64,000 nucleotides of DNA from JBJHBP01 sp050485685 (GCA_050485685.1 JBJHBW010000007.1:1-64000); one strand, 5' to 3'. Counted from the first letter of the stretch, positions 30,776 through 40,045 are shown. Numbers and translations: made by a program. The notes: a model not told the origin generated them from the letters alone.

Positions 30776-31768
30776 GCGTATGCCGATGCGATCGCGAATC
30801 TCGTCCAGGAACGGCTGACTGACTGCTCGAGCCTTTGCAGCGCCCGCCTTGAGTACCGCTTCCACATGATCGGGCGCCGCGAGCAGGCGCTGATACTCCG
30901 CGCGAGCATCTCGCAGATGCTCATTCACATACTCGAACAGCACCTGTTTCATCTCGCCCCAGCCTATGCCTTCAGCGTAACGTGCTCGCAGGAGCGTGGC
31001 TTCCTGTTCGGTTGCAAACGCACGATAGATCGCGAAAAGCGCACTTGAGTCCGGATCTTTTGGTTCTCCCGGCTCCTGGGAGTTGGTCTTGATGCGCATG
31101 ATCAACTTGCGCAGCTTCTTTTCCGGCACGAACAGCGGAATCGTATTGTCATACGACTTGGACATCTTGCGCCCGTCCAGACCCGGCAGCACGGCCACAC
31201 TCTCACCAATCACGGCCTCGGGCAGAACGAAGGTTTCTCCGTAATGGTGATTGAAGCGCTGTGCAATGTCGCGGGCCATTTCCACGTGCTGCTTCTGGTC
31301 GCGACCGACCGGCACCTTGTGGGCCTTGAACATCAGGATATCGGCGGCCATGAGGATGGGATAACTGAACAGACCCATGGTAATGCCCCTGTCGGGGTCG
31401 GCATTGCCCGCAGTCTCGTTGTCGGCCACAGCCGCCTTGTAGGCGTGCGCACGGTTCATCAGGCCTTTGGCGGTCATGCAGGTCAGAATCCACGACAGCT
31501 CCATGATCTCAGGCACATCAGACTGTCGATAAAAGACGACCTTGTCGGGATCAAGGCCCGAAGCCAGCCAGCTCGCGGCAATGTGCAGTGTGGAGCGTGC
31601 ACGGGCATCCGGATCCGTGCCCTTCACCAGCGAGTGATAGTCAGCCAGGAAGAAATACGAGTTCGTCGCAGCGCTGGTGCTGGCATCCACAGCCGGGCGT
31701 ATCGCACCCACGTAGTTGCCGATATGGGGTTCACCGGTAGTCGTGATACCGGTCAGTACCGTTTCCAT
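30755..31768 (-). CDS. trpS: Tryptophanyl-tRNA synthetase
   Basis: 337 residues. It charges tRNA(Trp). The class I signature HIGH appears as PHIGNYVGA (about 14-22) after GITTTGE, and KMSKS as GRKMSKSYDN (about 200). The segments ADYHSLVKGTDP, SWILTCMTAKGLMNRAHAYK and GLFSYPILMAADILMFKAH are characteristic. The length fits the bacterial enzyme. Its position close to an aromatic-biosynthesis gene is noted but the two are on opposite strands. Confidence 0.97.
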   Translation of the reverse strand: METVLTGITTTGEPHIGNYVGAIRPAVDASTSAATNSYFFLADYHSLVKGTDPDARARSTLHIAASWLASGLDPDKVVFYRQSDVPEIMELSWILTCMTAKGLMNRAHAYKAAVADNETAGNADPDRGITMGLFSYPILMAADILMFKAHKVPVGRDQKQHVEMARDIAQRFNHHYGETFVLPEAVIGESVAVLPGLDGRKMSKSYDNTIPLFVPEKKLRKLIMRIKTNSQEPGEPKDPDSSALFAIYRAFATEQEATLLRARYAEGIGWGEMKQVLFEYVNEHLRDARAEYQRLLAAPDHVEAVLKAGAAKARAVSQPFLDEIRDRIGIRSLTTAS

Positions 31769-31816
31769 ACTAGTCCTCTTTGCGAATTGCGGCCCGCCAG
31801 CCTGGTCGACGCCTGC

Positions 31817-33454
31817 TCAATAACCTGCAGCCTGACCGTCCTTGCGCGACTCGGAAGCACCAAAGTACACGCCGCGCCGGCCGTCGCGCAGTATTGCCTG
31901 ATAACCGCCGAAGCCGTAGCCGTTGTCGGCCTCCACCTGATGGCCCATTGCGCTCAGGCCTTTGGCCACCTGCGGCGGAAATCCGGCTTCCAGATGCACA
32001 CTGCCGGTGCCAGTGGCCGTCTCGCCGGTGGGCGCTGACGAACCGTCGTGACGCAGGCGCGGTGCATCGCCCGCTTCCTGCACGTTCAATCCGAAATCGA
32101 TGATGTTCTGCAGCACCTGCACCTGGCCCTGCGGCTGCATGTCGGCACCCATCACACCGAAGCTCAGCGCGAACTCAACGCCTCTGGTGACAAAGCCGGG
32201 AATGATGGTATTGAAAGGTCGCTTGCCGGGCGCGTAGGCGTTCGCATGGCCTGCATCCATCGCAAACAGTTCACCGCGATTCTGCAGCATGAACCCGAAC
32301 TCGGGCACGACCACACCCGATCCCATTCCGCGAAAATTGCTTTGTATCAGTGACACCATCATTCCGTTCTCGTCAGCAGTGGTCAGATACACCGTATCGC
32401 CCGACTGCAGCACGCGCGGATCACCCGGCGGCACGATGGACGCTGCGCGCTTGAGATCGATCCGATCGCGCTGCCGCTGCACATACGACGGGGACAACAG
32501 TTCAGCTGCGGGAACGTCGTAGAAATCCGGATCGGCATAGTGGCGGGCACGATCCTCGAACGCAAGTTTCTTGGCTTCGGTCAGCAGGTGAAGATAGCTC
32601 GGAGACTCCCGCCCCATTGCAGCCACGTCCCACCCCTCCAGAATCCTCAGCATCTGCAGGACTGCCAGCCCCTGGGTATTGGGCGGCAACTGCCAGACGG
32701 TGTAGCCGCGGTATTCGCATTGCAGCGGCGTGACCCACTGCGAACGGTGGGAAGCGAGGTCGTCCCGATCGAGAAAACCGTCCATTAATCTCATCTGGCG
32801 GTCTATTGCAGCGGCAATAGCGCCGTCATGGAATGCCCTTCTGCCGTGGACAGCGATCAATTCGTAGGCGTCAGCGAGGCGCGGGTTGACGAATACGTCA
32901 CCGCCGGCCGGCGCATGACCGCCGGGCATGTAGATATCGGCGACGCCGGGGAAGTGGCGAAGCCGGCGTGCATTGAGCGTCCAGTATCCGGCAATGATGT
33001 CGCTGACCGGAAACCCCTCACGGGCATAGCGGATCACCGGCGCCAGAATATCGCCAACCGGCAGACGTCCGAATCGGGCGTGCAGTTCGAACCAGGCGTC
33101 GACCGTGCCCGGCACGCTCACTGACAACGGGCCGTACGCGGGCATGCGATCATGGCCTGCGGCTGCAATGTGCGCACGCGTGAGGCGACGTGGCGAGCGG
33201 CCGCTGCCATTGATCGCGCTGATTTTACCGTCGACGTAGACGAGCGCAAACAGATCGCCACCAATGCCACAGCCGGTTGGCTCCATCAGACCCAACGCGG
33301 CATTGACCCCGATCGCGGCATCCACGGCACTGCCACCGCGCGCAAGGACAGCAAGTCCGATCTGTGTGGCCAGCGCCTGGCTGGAAGCCACCATCGCGCG
33401 GCGCGCGGCCACCGGCGATCGTGTGGCGAAGTGTGCTCCGAACGGTCGTTCCAT
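31817..33454 (-). CDS. Gamma-glutamyltransferase-family protein
   Basis: 545 residues. The N-terminal part has the GGT signature VASSQALATQIGLAVLARGG and GLMEPTGCGIGGDLF. The autocatalytic region reads GDTVYLTTADENGMMVSLIQ (about 352-371), which supplies the N-terminal Thr nucleophile of the small subunit after self-cleavage; SGVVVPEFGFMLQNRG follows. I see no signal peptide, so it is the cytoplasmic YwrD-like type rather than the periplasmic Ggt. The substrate could be glutathione or other gamma-glutamyl compounds. It is upstream of trpS by 48 bases on the same strand. Confidence 0.92.
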   Translation of the reverse strand: MERPFGAHFATRSPVAARRAMVASSQALATQIGLAVLARGGSAVDAAIGVNAALGLMEPTGCGIGGDLFALVYVDGKISAINGSGRSPRRLTRAHIAAAGHDRMPAYGPLSVSVPGTVDAWFELHARFGRLPVGDILAPVIRYAREGFPVSDIIAGYWTLNARRLRHFPGVADIYMPGGHAPAGGDVFVNPRLADAYELIAVHGRRAFHDGAIAAAIDRQMRLMDGFLDRDDLASHRSQWVTPLQCEYRGYTVWQLPPNTQGLAVLQMLRILEGWDVAAMGRESPSYLHLLTEAKKLAFEDRARHYADPDFYDVPAAELLSPSYVQRQRDRIDLKRAASIVPPGDPRVLQSGDTVYLTTADENGMMVSLIQSNFRGMGSGVVVPEFGFMLQNRGELFAMDAGHANAYAPGKRPFNTIIPGFVTRGVEFALSFGVMGADMQPQGQVQVLQNIIDFGLNVQEAGDAPRLRHDGSSAPTGETATGTGSVHLEAGFPPQVAKGLSAMGHQVEADNGYGFGGYQAILRDGRRGVYFGASESRKDGQAAGY

Positions 33455-33558
33455 ACTCAGTCCCGAGTCTGCGATTGCCGACAGCGCGTCGAAGAACGCG
33501 TGCTTCTGGCAGAATTGGCAGTCTCATCCGTCATTCGATCATCCGGGAATTCAAGTCA

Positions 33559-34149
33559 ATGTCTCACCGTACGCATCACCTTCCGCCGCTGCCCGGGCCG
33601 CTGGGCGCACTGCGCGAACTGCGATATCACGAATCGTCGCGCCAGGGGCTGGGCATACTGCTGGTGCTACTTTATACGATTACCGCGCAACCGATGGCGA
33701 CACTCGCGACACTGGGCCTGATACTGGCTGCCGTCGGCACCCTGTTTCGCTTCTGGGCCAGCGGTTACATCATCAAGAACCGGGAACTGGCCACACTGGG
33801 TCCCTACGCGATGGTCCGTCACCCGCTTTACACGGGTAACATCCTGATTGTGGCAGGTTTCGCGCTGGCCAATGCGCAATGGTGGGCGATACCGCTGGCA
33901 CTGCTCTTCTTCTGGTTCTATTACCCGCCGGCTATCGACTACGAGGATCGCAAGCTGCGTGAGATTTTTGAAGAGAAATGGGACCACTGGGCAAACGGCA
34001 CACCGGCACTCATTCCGACCTTCCGTAAGCTCGGTGATGCCACCCGCGGCTCATGGTCGATGCGCACGAGCACGAAGGCGAACGGCGAGATACTCATCGT
34101 CATCTACCTGTTCGTCTGCATGGGCGTGATCATCTGGCGGCTGGGCTGA
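33559..34149 (+). CDS. Isoprenylcysteine carboxyl methyltransferase-like membrane protein
   Basis: 196 residues from ATG 33559; the longer open frame overlaps the divergent GGT gene and is not used. Membrane helices cover about 31-68, 95-125 and 178-194. The GPYAMVRHPLYTGN block (81-94) and the downstream YYPPAIDYEDRKLREIFEEK are the ICMT/PEMT signature for S-adenosylmethionine binding at the membrane. The methyl acceptor is unknown. It lies 26 bases before a kinase-like gene on the same strand. Confidence 0.85.
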   Translation: MSHRTHHLPPLPGPLGALRELRYHESSRQGLGILLVLLYTITAQPMATLATLGLILAAVGTLFRFWASGYIIKNRELATLGPYAMVRHPLYTGNILIVAGFALANAQWWAIPLALLFFWFYYPPAIDYEDRKLREIFEEKWDHWANGTPALIPTFRKLGDATRGSWSMRTSTKANGEILIVIYLFVCMGVIIWRLG

Positions 34150-34175
34150 CGGCCGCCCGCCTGACTGGACCTGCA

Positions 34176-34880
34176 GTGACAGCGTCCACAGAAAACATCC
34201 GGACCTGGCTCAATGCGCGCAGTGATGCGGAGGGCCAGGTCCTCGGCATGGGCTATCAGTCACGGGTGTATCTGTTCGACACGCCGTGGGGCAAGGTCGT
34301 GGTCAAACGAGCTCACCCCGCGCCGTTGATGCGCTGGCTGGGCAAGCTGGCGATACGTCACGAGCAACGTGTCTATGAGCGCCTGTCGAATGTCCCGGGC
34401 GTACCCAGGTCTTTCGGGCTTCTGGACCCGGAACGCCTCGCGCTGGAACATATTGACGGCGAGTCACTGCACCACGTGCAGAACAGACTCTCCAATCCCG
34501 ACGTGTTCTACGCGAGGCTGCGCGAGACCATCGACGCCATGCATGCCGCGGGCATCGCGCATGGCGATCTGAAGCGCAAGTACAACATCCTCGTGAGCAA
34601 GGACGAACGCCCGTTCGTCATTGACTTTGGCGTCGCGCGCATCCTCGAACCGCAGCAGTCGAGGTTCGCGCGCTGGCTATACGAATGGTGCCGGCAGACC
34701 GACTACAACGCCTGGATCAAGCTGAAATACCAGAGACAGCTCGAGCAGCTCTCGGAAGACGACCGTGCACTTTTTCGCCCTCTGCTGCTGGAACGCCTGG
34801 CGCGGGCGATACGCATTCCGCTGCGCGCCGTCACGCTGCGCAAGCTGCGAAAACAATGGAAACGCGAACGCCAGTCCTGA
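34176..34880 (+). CDS. Small atypical protein/lipopolysaccharide kinase-like protein
   Basis: 234 residues from GTG 34176, the first good start after the methyltransferase gene. Kinase landmarks: VVVKRAH with Lys44, ALEHIDGESLHH as the hinge, catalytic loop IAHGDLKRKYNILV with Asp131 and Asn137, and VIDFGVAR with Asp150. The absence of a full activation segment and the small C-lobe resemble the RIO/Kdo-kinase-like group. The substrate may be protein or lipid-linked sugar. The pairing with a membrane methyltransferase suggests an envelope role (inference). It converges with rplQ with a 16-base gap and no terminator visible. Confidence 0.8.
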   Translation: MTASTENIRTWLNARSDAEGQVLGMGYQSRVYLFDTPWGKVVVKRAHPAPLMRWLGKLAIRHEQRVYERLSNVPGVPRSFGLLDPERLALEHIDGESLHHVQNRLSNPDVFYARLRETIDAMHAAGIAHGDLKRKYNILVSKDERPFVIDFGVARILEPQQSRFARWLYEWCRQTDYNAWIKLKYQRQLEQLSEDDRALFRPLLLERLARAIRIPLRAVTLRKLRKQWKRERQS

Positions 34881-34896
34881 TGAAGGCCGGCTGTGA

Positions 34897-35280
34897 TTAT
34901 TCGCTGGCGGCCTGCTGCTCTTCGGGCTGGTCCAGCAACTGCACCAGCGCCATTGGCGCGGAATCACCGGGGCGAAAGCCCATCTTGAGAATGCGCAGGT
35001 AGCCACCCGGTCGATCCTTGAAGCGCGGACCGAGCTCTCCGAACAACTTGCCGACCGCCGCCTCGTCGCGCAGGCGGTCGAAGGCCAGGCGGCGGCGGCT
35101 GACGCCATCTTCCTTGGCCAGCGTAATCAGCGGTTCGATCACACGCCGCAGCTCCTTGGCCTTGGGCAGAGTCGTGCGAATCGTTTCATGGCGCACAAGC
35201 GATGCGGCCATATTCCGGTACATCGCCTTGCGATGAGCGGAGTTTCTGCCGAGCTTGCGGCCGGACTTTCTGTGACGCAC
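34897..35280 (-). CDS. rplQ: 50S ribosomal protein L17
   Basis: 127 residues, beginning MRHRKSGRKLGRNSAHRKAM as in all bacterial L17. It lines the peptide exit side of the large subunit. It is the last gene of the alpha operon, but unlike in E. coli it is separated from rpoA by 124 bases that contain a 12-base direct repeat. Start codon GTG or ATG context: the frame opens at 35280 directly after AAGTAAA. Confidence 0.96.
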   Translation of the reverse strand: MRHRKSGRKLGRNSAHRKAMYRNMAASLVRHETIRTTLPKAKELRRVIEPLITLAKEDGVSRRRLAFDRLRDEAAVGKLFGELGPRFKDRPGGYLRILKMGFRPGDSAPMALVQLLDQPEEQQAASE

Positions 35281-35313
35281 TTTACTTATCCTCGATCAAT
35301 TCTGCCCGATCAA

Positions 35314-35355
35314 TACGGCTCTGTACCGCCTGTGACGGGCCGGTACGGCTCTGTA
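35314..35355. repeat. Short direct repeat in the rpoA-rplQ gap
   Basis: TACGGCTCTGTA occurs at 35314-35325 and 35344-35355 (30-base period). The intervening bases CCGCCTGTGACGGGCCGG can partly pair. It is the only structured part of the 124-base gap and may have arisen by a small duplication. Confidence 0.5.
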
Positions 35356-35404
35356 TTTCCCGCGACCTGCAAATACCTGCCTGACTTTCCGCCTTCCGTG
35401 TCGC

Positions 35405-36418
35405 TCAATAAGCGACCGAACGCGGCTCTTCCTCGCTGCTGCGCAGACTGGCCGGGGGCCAGTTATCCAGCCGCATGCCCAGCGCAAGTCCGTGCTGTTC
35501 GAGCACTTCCTTGATCTCGGTCAGCGACTTCTTGCCCAGATTCGGCGTCCTGAGCAACTCAACCTCGGTGCGCTGGACCAGATCACCGATGTAGTTGATG
35601 TTCTCGGCCTTCAGGCAGTTTGCAGAGCGCACGGTCAGTTCCAGCTCGTCCACCGGACGCAGCAGTATGGGATCCACCTGCGTTTCGGCGCTACCGTAAC
35701 CGACTTCGTCCTCACCCTGCAGATCGACGAACACGTCGAGCTGGTTCTTCAGGATGCTGCCGGCACGGCGGATCGCCTCTTCAGCATCTATGGTGCCGTT
35801 GGTCTCGATATCAATGATGAGCTTGTCGAGATCGGTACGCTGTTCAACCCGCGCGCTTTCCACGTTGTACGTGACACGGCGCACGGGGCTGAACGATGCG
35901 TCCAGCTGCAGCCGACCGATAGGACGGGTCTGCTCTTCGAACGCCGGTGCCTGCGTAGCGGGACGATAACCGCGACCTCGGGCAACCTTCAGGAACGCAC
36001 GCAGTTCACCAGCCTGGGTCAGGTTGGCAATGACCAGATCGGGATTGACGATTTCTATGTCATGGTCCGTCTGGATATCACCGGCCGTGACCGGACCGGG
36101 GCCCTTCTTGGTCAGCGTGAGCTCGGCCTCGTCGCGTGAATGCATCCTGATCGCCACCGCTTTCAGGTTCAGCAGAATGTCGACGACATCCTCCTGCACG
36201 CCCTCGATGCTGGTGTACTCATGCAGCACACCTTCGATTTCGACTTCCACGACGGCCGCGCCCGGCATGGACGACAGCAGCACACGCCGCAGCGCGTTGC
36301 CAAGCGTGTGCCCAAAGCCGCGCTCGAACGGTTCCACCGTCACGCGTGCGCGATTGTTCGCCAGCGGCTGTACTTTGACGGCTCGCGGCTTCAAGAATTC
36401 CGTTGCTGATACCTGCAT
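35405..36418 (-). CDS. rpoA: DNA-directed RNA polymerase subunit alpha
   Basis: 337 residues. It has the N-terminal assembly domain (VEPFERGFGHTLGNALRRVL, SSMPGAAVVEVEIEGVLHEY), a flexible linker near 240, and a C-terminal domain with the UP-element and activator-binding helices (RSANCLKAENINYIGDLVQR; TPNLGKKSLTEIKEVLEQHG). The C-terminus is a little longer than in E. coli. It sits between rpsD and rplQ, the standard alpha-operon place. Confidence 0.98.
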   Translation of the reverse strand: MQVSATEFLKPRAVKVQPLANNRARVTVEPFERGFGHTLGNALRRVLLSSMPGAAVVEVEIEGVLHEYTSIEGVQEDVVDILLNLKAVAIRMHSRDEAELTLTKKGPGPVTAGDIQTDHDIEIVNPDLVIANLTQAGELRAFLKVARGRGYRPATQAPAFEEQTRPIGRLQLDASFSPVRRVTYNVESARVEQRTDLDKLIIDIETNGTIDAEEAIRRAGSILKNQLDVFVDLQGEDEVGYGSAETQVDPILLRPVDELELTVRSANCLKAENINYIGDLVQRTEVELLRTPNLGKKSLTEIKEVLEQHGLALGMRLDNWPPASLRSSEEEPRSVAY

Positions 36419-36462
36419 CTGCGCTAGTCCTCGTGATTGTGAGGCTCCTGCCGGGAGGAGGA

Positions 36463-37083
36463 TTACTTGGAGTACAACTCCACGACCAGATTCTCGTTGA
36501 TATCCGGAAGAATCTCGTCCCGCTCCGGAAGGGCTTTCAGTACCCCTTCCATCTTCTTGTCATCGACTTCCACCCACTCCGGGAATCCGACCTGACCGGC
36601 AATGTCCAGCGCGGACTTTATGCGGGTCTGGGAACGCGCACGTTCGCGCACGCTGATACGATCACCGGCCTTGAGCTGGAATGAAGGTACATTCACGACC
36701 TTCTCGTTCACCTGAATGCCGCGATGGCTGACAAGCTGACGCGCCTCGGCACGCGTGGAAGCAAAGCCCATGCGATAGACAACGTTGTCCAGCCGTGATT
36801 CAAGCATTCGCAGCAGGTTCTCACCGGTCGAACCCTTAACGCGCGACGCTTTTTTGTAGTAGTTGCGGAACTGCCGCTCCAGCACACCATACATGCGACG
36901 CAGCTTCTGCTTTTCGCGCAGCTGAATGCCGTAGTCGGAGAGTCGGGTACGGCGTTGGGCCTGTCCACCGGGCGGCACTTCAAGCTTGCACTTGGATTCA
37001 AGTGGCTTGACTCCGCTTTTCAGGAACAGGTCGGTGCCCTCACGCCGGGCCAGTTTGCAAGTCGGTCCTGTGTATCTCGCCAT
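36463..37083 (-). CDS. rpsD: 30S ribosomal protein S4
   Basis: 206 residues starting MARYTGPTCKLARREGTDLF. It has the S4 RNA-binding domain (NVVYRMGFASTRAEARQLVS). S4 nucleates 16S rRNA folding; in E. coli it also represses the alpha operon by binding the rpsM leader. Whether the rpmJ-rpsM spacer here forms the same pseudoknot is not evident. It lies 12 bases after rpsK. Confidence 0.97.
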   Translation of the reverse strand: MARYTGPTCKLARREGTDLFLKSGVKPLESKCKLEVPPGGQAQRRTRLSDYGIQLREKQKLRRMYGVLERQFRNYYKKASRVKGSTGENLLRMLESRLDNVVYRMGFASTRAEARQLVSHRGIQVNEKVVNVPSFQLKAGDRISVRERARSQTRIKSALDIAGQVGFPEWVEVDDKKMEGVLKALPERDEILPDINENLVVELYSK

Positions 37084-37095
37084 GATTGCTTCTGC

Positions 37096-37488
37096 CTACA
37101 CTCGACGACGCTTTGGCGGTCTGCAGCCGTTGTGGGGAATCGGTGTCACGTCTTCTATCTCCGTGATTCTGAAACCGACCGCATTCAACGCGCGTACCGC
37201 GGACTCACGTCCAGGGCCGGGTCCCTTGACCCGGACTTCCAGGTTCTTCACACCGTAGTCCTTGGCGGCGGTGCCGGCTTTCTCGGCTGCCACCTGGGCC
37301 GCGAACGGCGTGCTCTTGCGCGAACCCTTGAATCCACAACCACCGGCGGTAGCCCACGACAGGGCATTACCCTGCCTGTCGGTAATCGTGATGATGGTGT
37401 TGTTGAACGAGGCGTGTACATGGGCCACCGCGTCGAGTATCTGACGCTTGACCTTCTTACGCGTTGTCTTGGTCGGCTGCTGTGCCAT
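37096..37488 (-). CDS. rpsK: 30S ribosomal protein S11
   Basis: 130 residues from the ATG at 37486-37488 (MAQQPTKTTRKKVKRQILDA); the longer frame upstream overlaps rpsM and is not used. NTIITITDRQGNALSWATAG and the C-terminal PHNGCRPPKRRRV are diagnostic. It is part of the 30S platform. Eleven bases separate it from rpsM. Confidence 0.97.
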   Translation of the reverse strand: MAQQPTKTTRKKVKRQILDAVAHVHASFNNTIITITDRQGNALSWATAGGCGFKGSRKSTPFAAQVAAEKAGTAAKDYGVKNLEVRVKGPGPGRESAVRALNAVGFRITEIEDVTPIPHNGCRPPKRRRV

Positions 37489-37499
37489 AGTCGTACCTG

Positions 37500-37856
37500 T
37501 TATTTCCTGATCGGCCTGCGCGGGCCCTTGCGTGTGCGCGCATTGGTCCGCGTACGCTGGCCGTGTGCCGGCAACCCGCGCCGGTGACGAATCCCCCGGT
37601 AGCAACCGAGGTCCATCAATCGCTTGATGTTCATTGCCACTTCACGACGCAGATCGCCCTCTACCGGGAACTTCGCAACAAACTCCCTGAGCTTTGCCAC
37701 CTCGGGTTCGGTCAGATCCTTCACCGGTGTGGTCGGATCGACGCCGGCGGCCTCACATACGGCCACCGCACGGCTGCGTCCGATGCCGTGGATGTGAGTC
37801 AAGGCAATCGACACATGTTTGCCGATTGGAATATTTATGCCGGCGATACGCGCCAT
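37500..37856 (-). CDS. rpsM: 30S ribosomal protein S13
   Basis: 118 residues, MARIAGINIPIGKHVSIALT followed by the helix-two-turn-helix region and the basic tail RGLPAHGQRTRTNARTRKGP. It contacts the P-site tRNA and the L5/L31 bridge. First gene of the alpha operon, 18 bases after rpmJ. Confidence 0.97.
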   Translation of the reverse strand: MARIAGINIPIGKHVSIALTHIHGIGRSRAVAVCEAAGVDPTTPVKDLTEPEVAKLREFVAKFPVEGDLRREVAMNIKRLMDLGCYRGIRHRRGLPAHGQRTRTNARTRKGPRRPIRK

Positions 37857-37874
37857 TCTGATAGGCCTCCGCTT

Positions 37875-37988
37875 TTAACCCTGTCGCTGCTTGTGGCGCG
37901 GATCCGAGCAGATAACCCGGACTACGCCGCCGCGGCGAATAATCTTGCAGTTGCGGCAAATCTTCCGCACCGATGCCCTGACTTTCAT
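37875..37988 (-). CDS. rpmJ: 50S ribosomal protein L36, zinc-binding form
   Basis: A 37-codon gene (MKVRASVRKICRNCKIIRRG through RHKQRQG) located between secY and rpsM. It is the C+ form: Cys11, Cys14, Cys27 and His32 can hold zinc. Its place at the end of the spc operon after secY is the E. coli order. Confidence 0.95.
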   Translation of the reverse strand: MKVRASVRKICRNCKIIRRGGVVRVICSDPRHKQRQG

Positions 37989-38028
37989 CTCCGAACTCCT
38001 ACCCGGTCACGTCTCGCCACGGGGCCCG

Positions 38029-39360
38029 TCACGAGCGGGTGTACCCGCGCAAATTGGCCTTTTTCATCAGACCCTCATATTGATGGGTCATCATGTGTGC
38101 CTGTAGCTGCGACATGAAATCGATGGTTACGACCACGATAATCAGCAGCGACGTACCACCAAAATAAAACGGTACGTTGAACTGCAGCAGCATGAATTCC
38201 GGCAACAGGCAGACGCCGGTGATGTACATGGCACCCCAGAACGTAAGCCTGGTGAGCACCTTGTCTATGTAATCCGCGGTTTGCGCGCCGGGCCTGATAC
38301 CCGGAATGAAAGCGCCGGAACGCTTCAGGTTATCCGCAGTCTCGCGCGAGTTGAACACCAGCGCGGTATAGAAAAAGCAGAAGAATATGATCAGCGTGGC
38401 GTACAGAGCGATATAGACCGGCTGCCCCGGACCCATGCTCGCGGCGATGCGCTGCAGCCAGGCCACCGATTCACCGGTACCGAACCAGCTGGCCATCGTC
38501 GCCGGGAACAGAATCAGACTGGACGCGAAGATCGGCGGAATCACGCCGGCCATATTGATCTTGAACGGCAGATGGCTGGTCTGACCCGCGTACATGCGCC
38601 GACCTTGCTGGCGCTTGGCGTAGTTCACGGCGATGCGACGCTGGGCACGCTCCATGAACACGACAAAGCCGATGGCGCCAAGCATCAGGAACCCGAGAAT
38701 GAACGGCAGGGCGGGATTCATGGCACCGGTATTTACAAGCTCCAGAGTGCCGCCGATCGCCGAGGGCAGACCTGCGACGATGCTGGCCAGAATCAGCAGC
38801 GAGATGCCGTTGCCTATGCCGCGCTCGGTGATCTGCTCACCCAGCCACATCAGAAACATGGTACCGGTGACCAGAGTGACGGCGGTCGTGAGCACAAAGA
38901 CCGGACCCGGATTGATCACGACGTCCAGATTCTGCATCGCAGTGGCAGCCGCCAGTGCCTGGAACGAGCTCAGCAGCAGCGTACCCTGACGGGTGTACTG
39001 AGTGATCTTGCGACGGCCTGACTCACCTTCCTTACGCAGCTGCTGCAGCGAAGGCACGATGTGTGTGGCCATCTGCATGATGATGGCGGCGGAAATGTAC
39101 GGCATGATGCCGAGCGCAAAAATAGACAGCCTCTCCAGCGCACCGCCGGAGAACATGTTGAAGACCGCCAGAATCGTGCCGGACTGGTCGTCAAAGAACT
39201 GCTGCAGTGCGATCGGATCGATACCGGGCACCGGGATGAAAGTGCCTATGCGCCAGACGACTAGCGCTCCGATGACAAAAAACAGGCGCTGGCGAATCTC
39301 GGAGAAACGCGTTGCGTCTCCGAGCATCGCTGCCGCGTTGGCTGCGCCTGGTTTGGCCAC
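38029..39360 (-). CDS. secY: Protein translocase subunit SecY
   Basis: 443 residues with ten membrane helices. It forms the channel of the SecYEG translocon. Signatures: IPVPGIDPIALQQFFDDQSG, the plug region MFSGGALERLSIFALGIMPY, and LGEQITERGIGNGISLLILA. It follows rplO by 50 bases on the minus strand. Confidence 0.98.
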   Translation of the reverse strand: MAKPGAANAAAMLGDATRFSEIRQRLFFVIGALVVWRIGTFIPVPGIDPIALQQFFDDQSGTILAVFNMFSGGALERLSIFALGIMPYISAAIIMQMATHIVPSLQQLRKEGESGRRKITQYTRQGTLLLSSFQALAAATAMQNLDVVINPGPVFVLTTAVTLVTGTMFLMWLGEQITERGIGNGISLLILASIVAGLPSAIGGTLELVNTGAMNPALPFILGFLMLGAIGFVVFMERAQRRIAVNYAKRQQGRRMYAGQTSHLPFKINMAGVIPPIFASSLILFPATMASWFGTGESVAWLQRIAASMGPGQPVYIALYATLIIFFCFFYTALVFNSRETADNLKRSGAFIPGIRPGAQTADYIDKVLTRLTFWGAMYITGVCLLPEFMLLQFNVPFYFGGTSLLIIVVVTIDFMSQLQAHMMTHQYEGLMKKANLRGYTRS

Positions 39361-39410
39361 TGGTAGTGCTCCGTTATCCTTGAGGTTTCACCCGTGTCTG
39401 CGGGTGCGAC

Positions 39411-39845
39411 CTATTCCGTAATGCTGCCGCCGGCAGCTTCAATGATCTTGCGTGCGCCGGCCGTTACCTTCACACCGACAACTTTCACTGCTTTGTCTAG
39501 TGTGCCCGACGCGATGACCTTGACCTTCTCGGCCTGAGCCGGGACCAGCCCGGCCGCCTTCAGTGCCGCCAGATCCGCGGTGCCATCGGCGAACTTCGCC
39601 AGTTCATGCACGCGCACTTCAGCACTCAGTCTTGCCATACGCGAGCGGAAGCCGACCTTGGGCAGCCTGCGCTGTATGGGCATCTGGCCGCCTTCGAAAC
39701 CGACCTTGTGGAAGCCACCGGCTCGGGCATGCTGACCCTTGACACCACGACCACCGGTCTTACCCTGGCCGGCACTGTGTCCGCGACCCAGGCGCTTGCC
39801 TTCCTTGCGGCTGCCGGTGGCAGGTTTCAATGTGTTCAGGCGCAT
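39411..39845 (-). CDS. rplO: 50S ribosomal protein L15
   Basis: 144 residues, MRLNTLKPATGSRKEGKRLG, then the Gly-rich GRGHSAGQGKTGGRGVKGQH that threads into 23S rRNA. It begins 1 base after the rpmD stop. Confidence 0.97.
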   Translation of the reverse strand: MRLNTLKPATGSRKEGKRLGRGHSAGQGKTGGRGVKGQHARAGGFHKVGFEGGQMPIQRRLPKVGFRSRMARLSAEVRVHELAKFADGTADLAALKAAGLVPAQAEKVKVIASGTLDKAVKVVGVKVTAGARKIIEAAGGSITE

Positions 39846-39846
39846 G

Positions 39847-40038
39847 TCAGGCCTCCTCGACGTGCAGCATGTAGGCCACCTTGCGAATCATGCCGAGATT
39901 CTCCGGCGTACCATCGACAACGACCGTCTGGTGCCGATTGCGCAGACCAAGGCCCGCCAGACATTCGGCATGACCTGGCTTGCGGCCGAACCGGCTGCGA
40001 ACCAGCGTGAGCTTCAGCTTGTTTGAGTCCTTGGCCAC
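39847..40038 (-). CDS. rpmD: 50S ribosomal protein L30
   Basis: 63 residues from the GTG at 40036-40038, chosen because GAGG lies just upstream and the product begins AKDSNKLKLTLVRSRFGRKP like other L30 proteins; a GTG at 40075-40077 would overlap rpsE. The end GMIRKVAYMLHVEEA is typical. Confidence 0.93.
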   Translation of the reverse strand: MAKDSNKLKLTLVRSRFGRKPGHAECLAGLGLRNRHQTVVVDGTPENLGMIRKVAYMLHVEEA

Positions 40039-40045
40039 AGCAACC

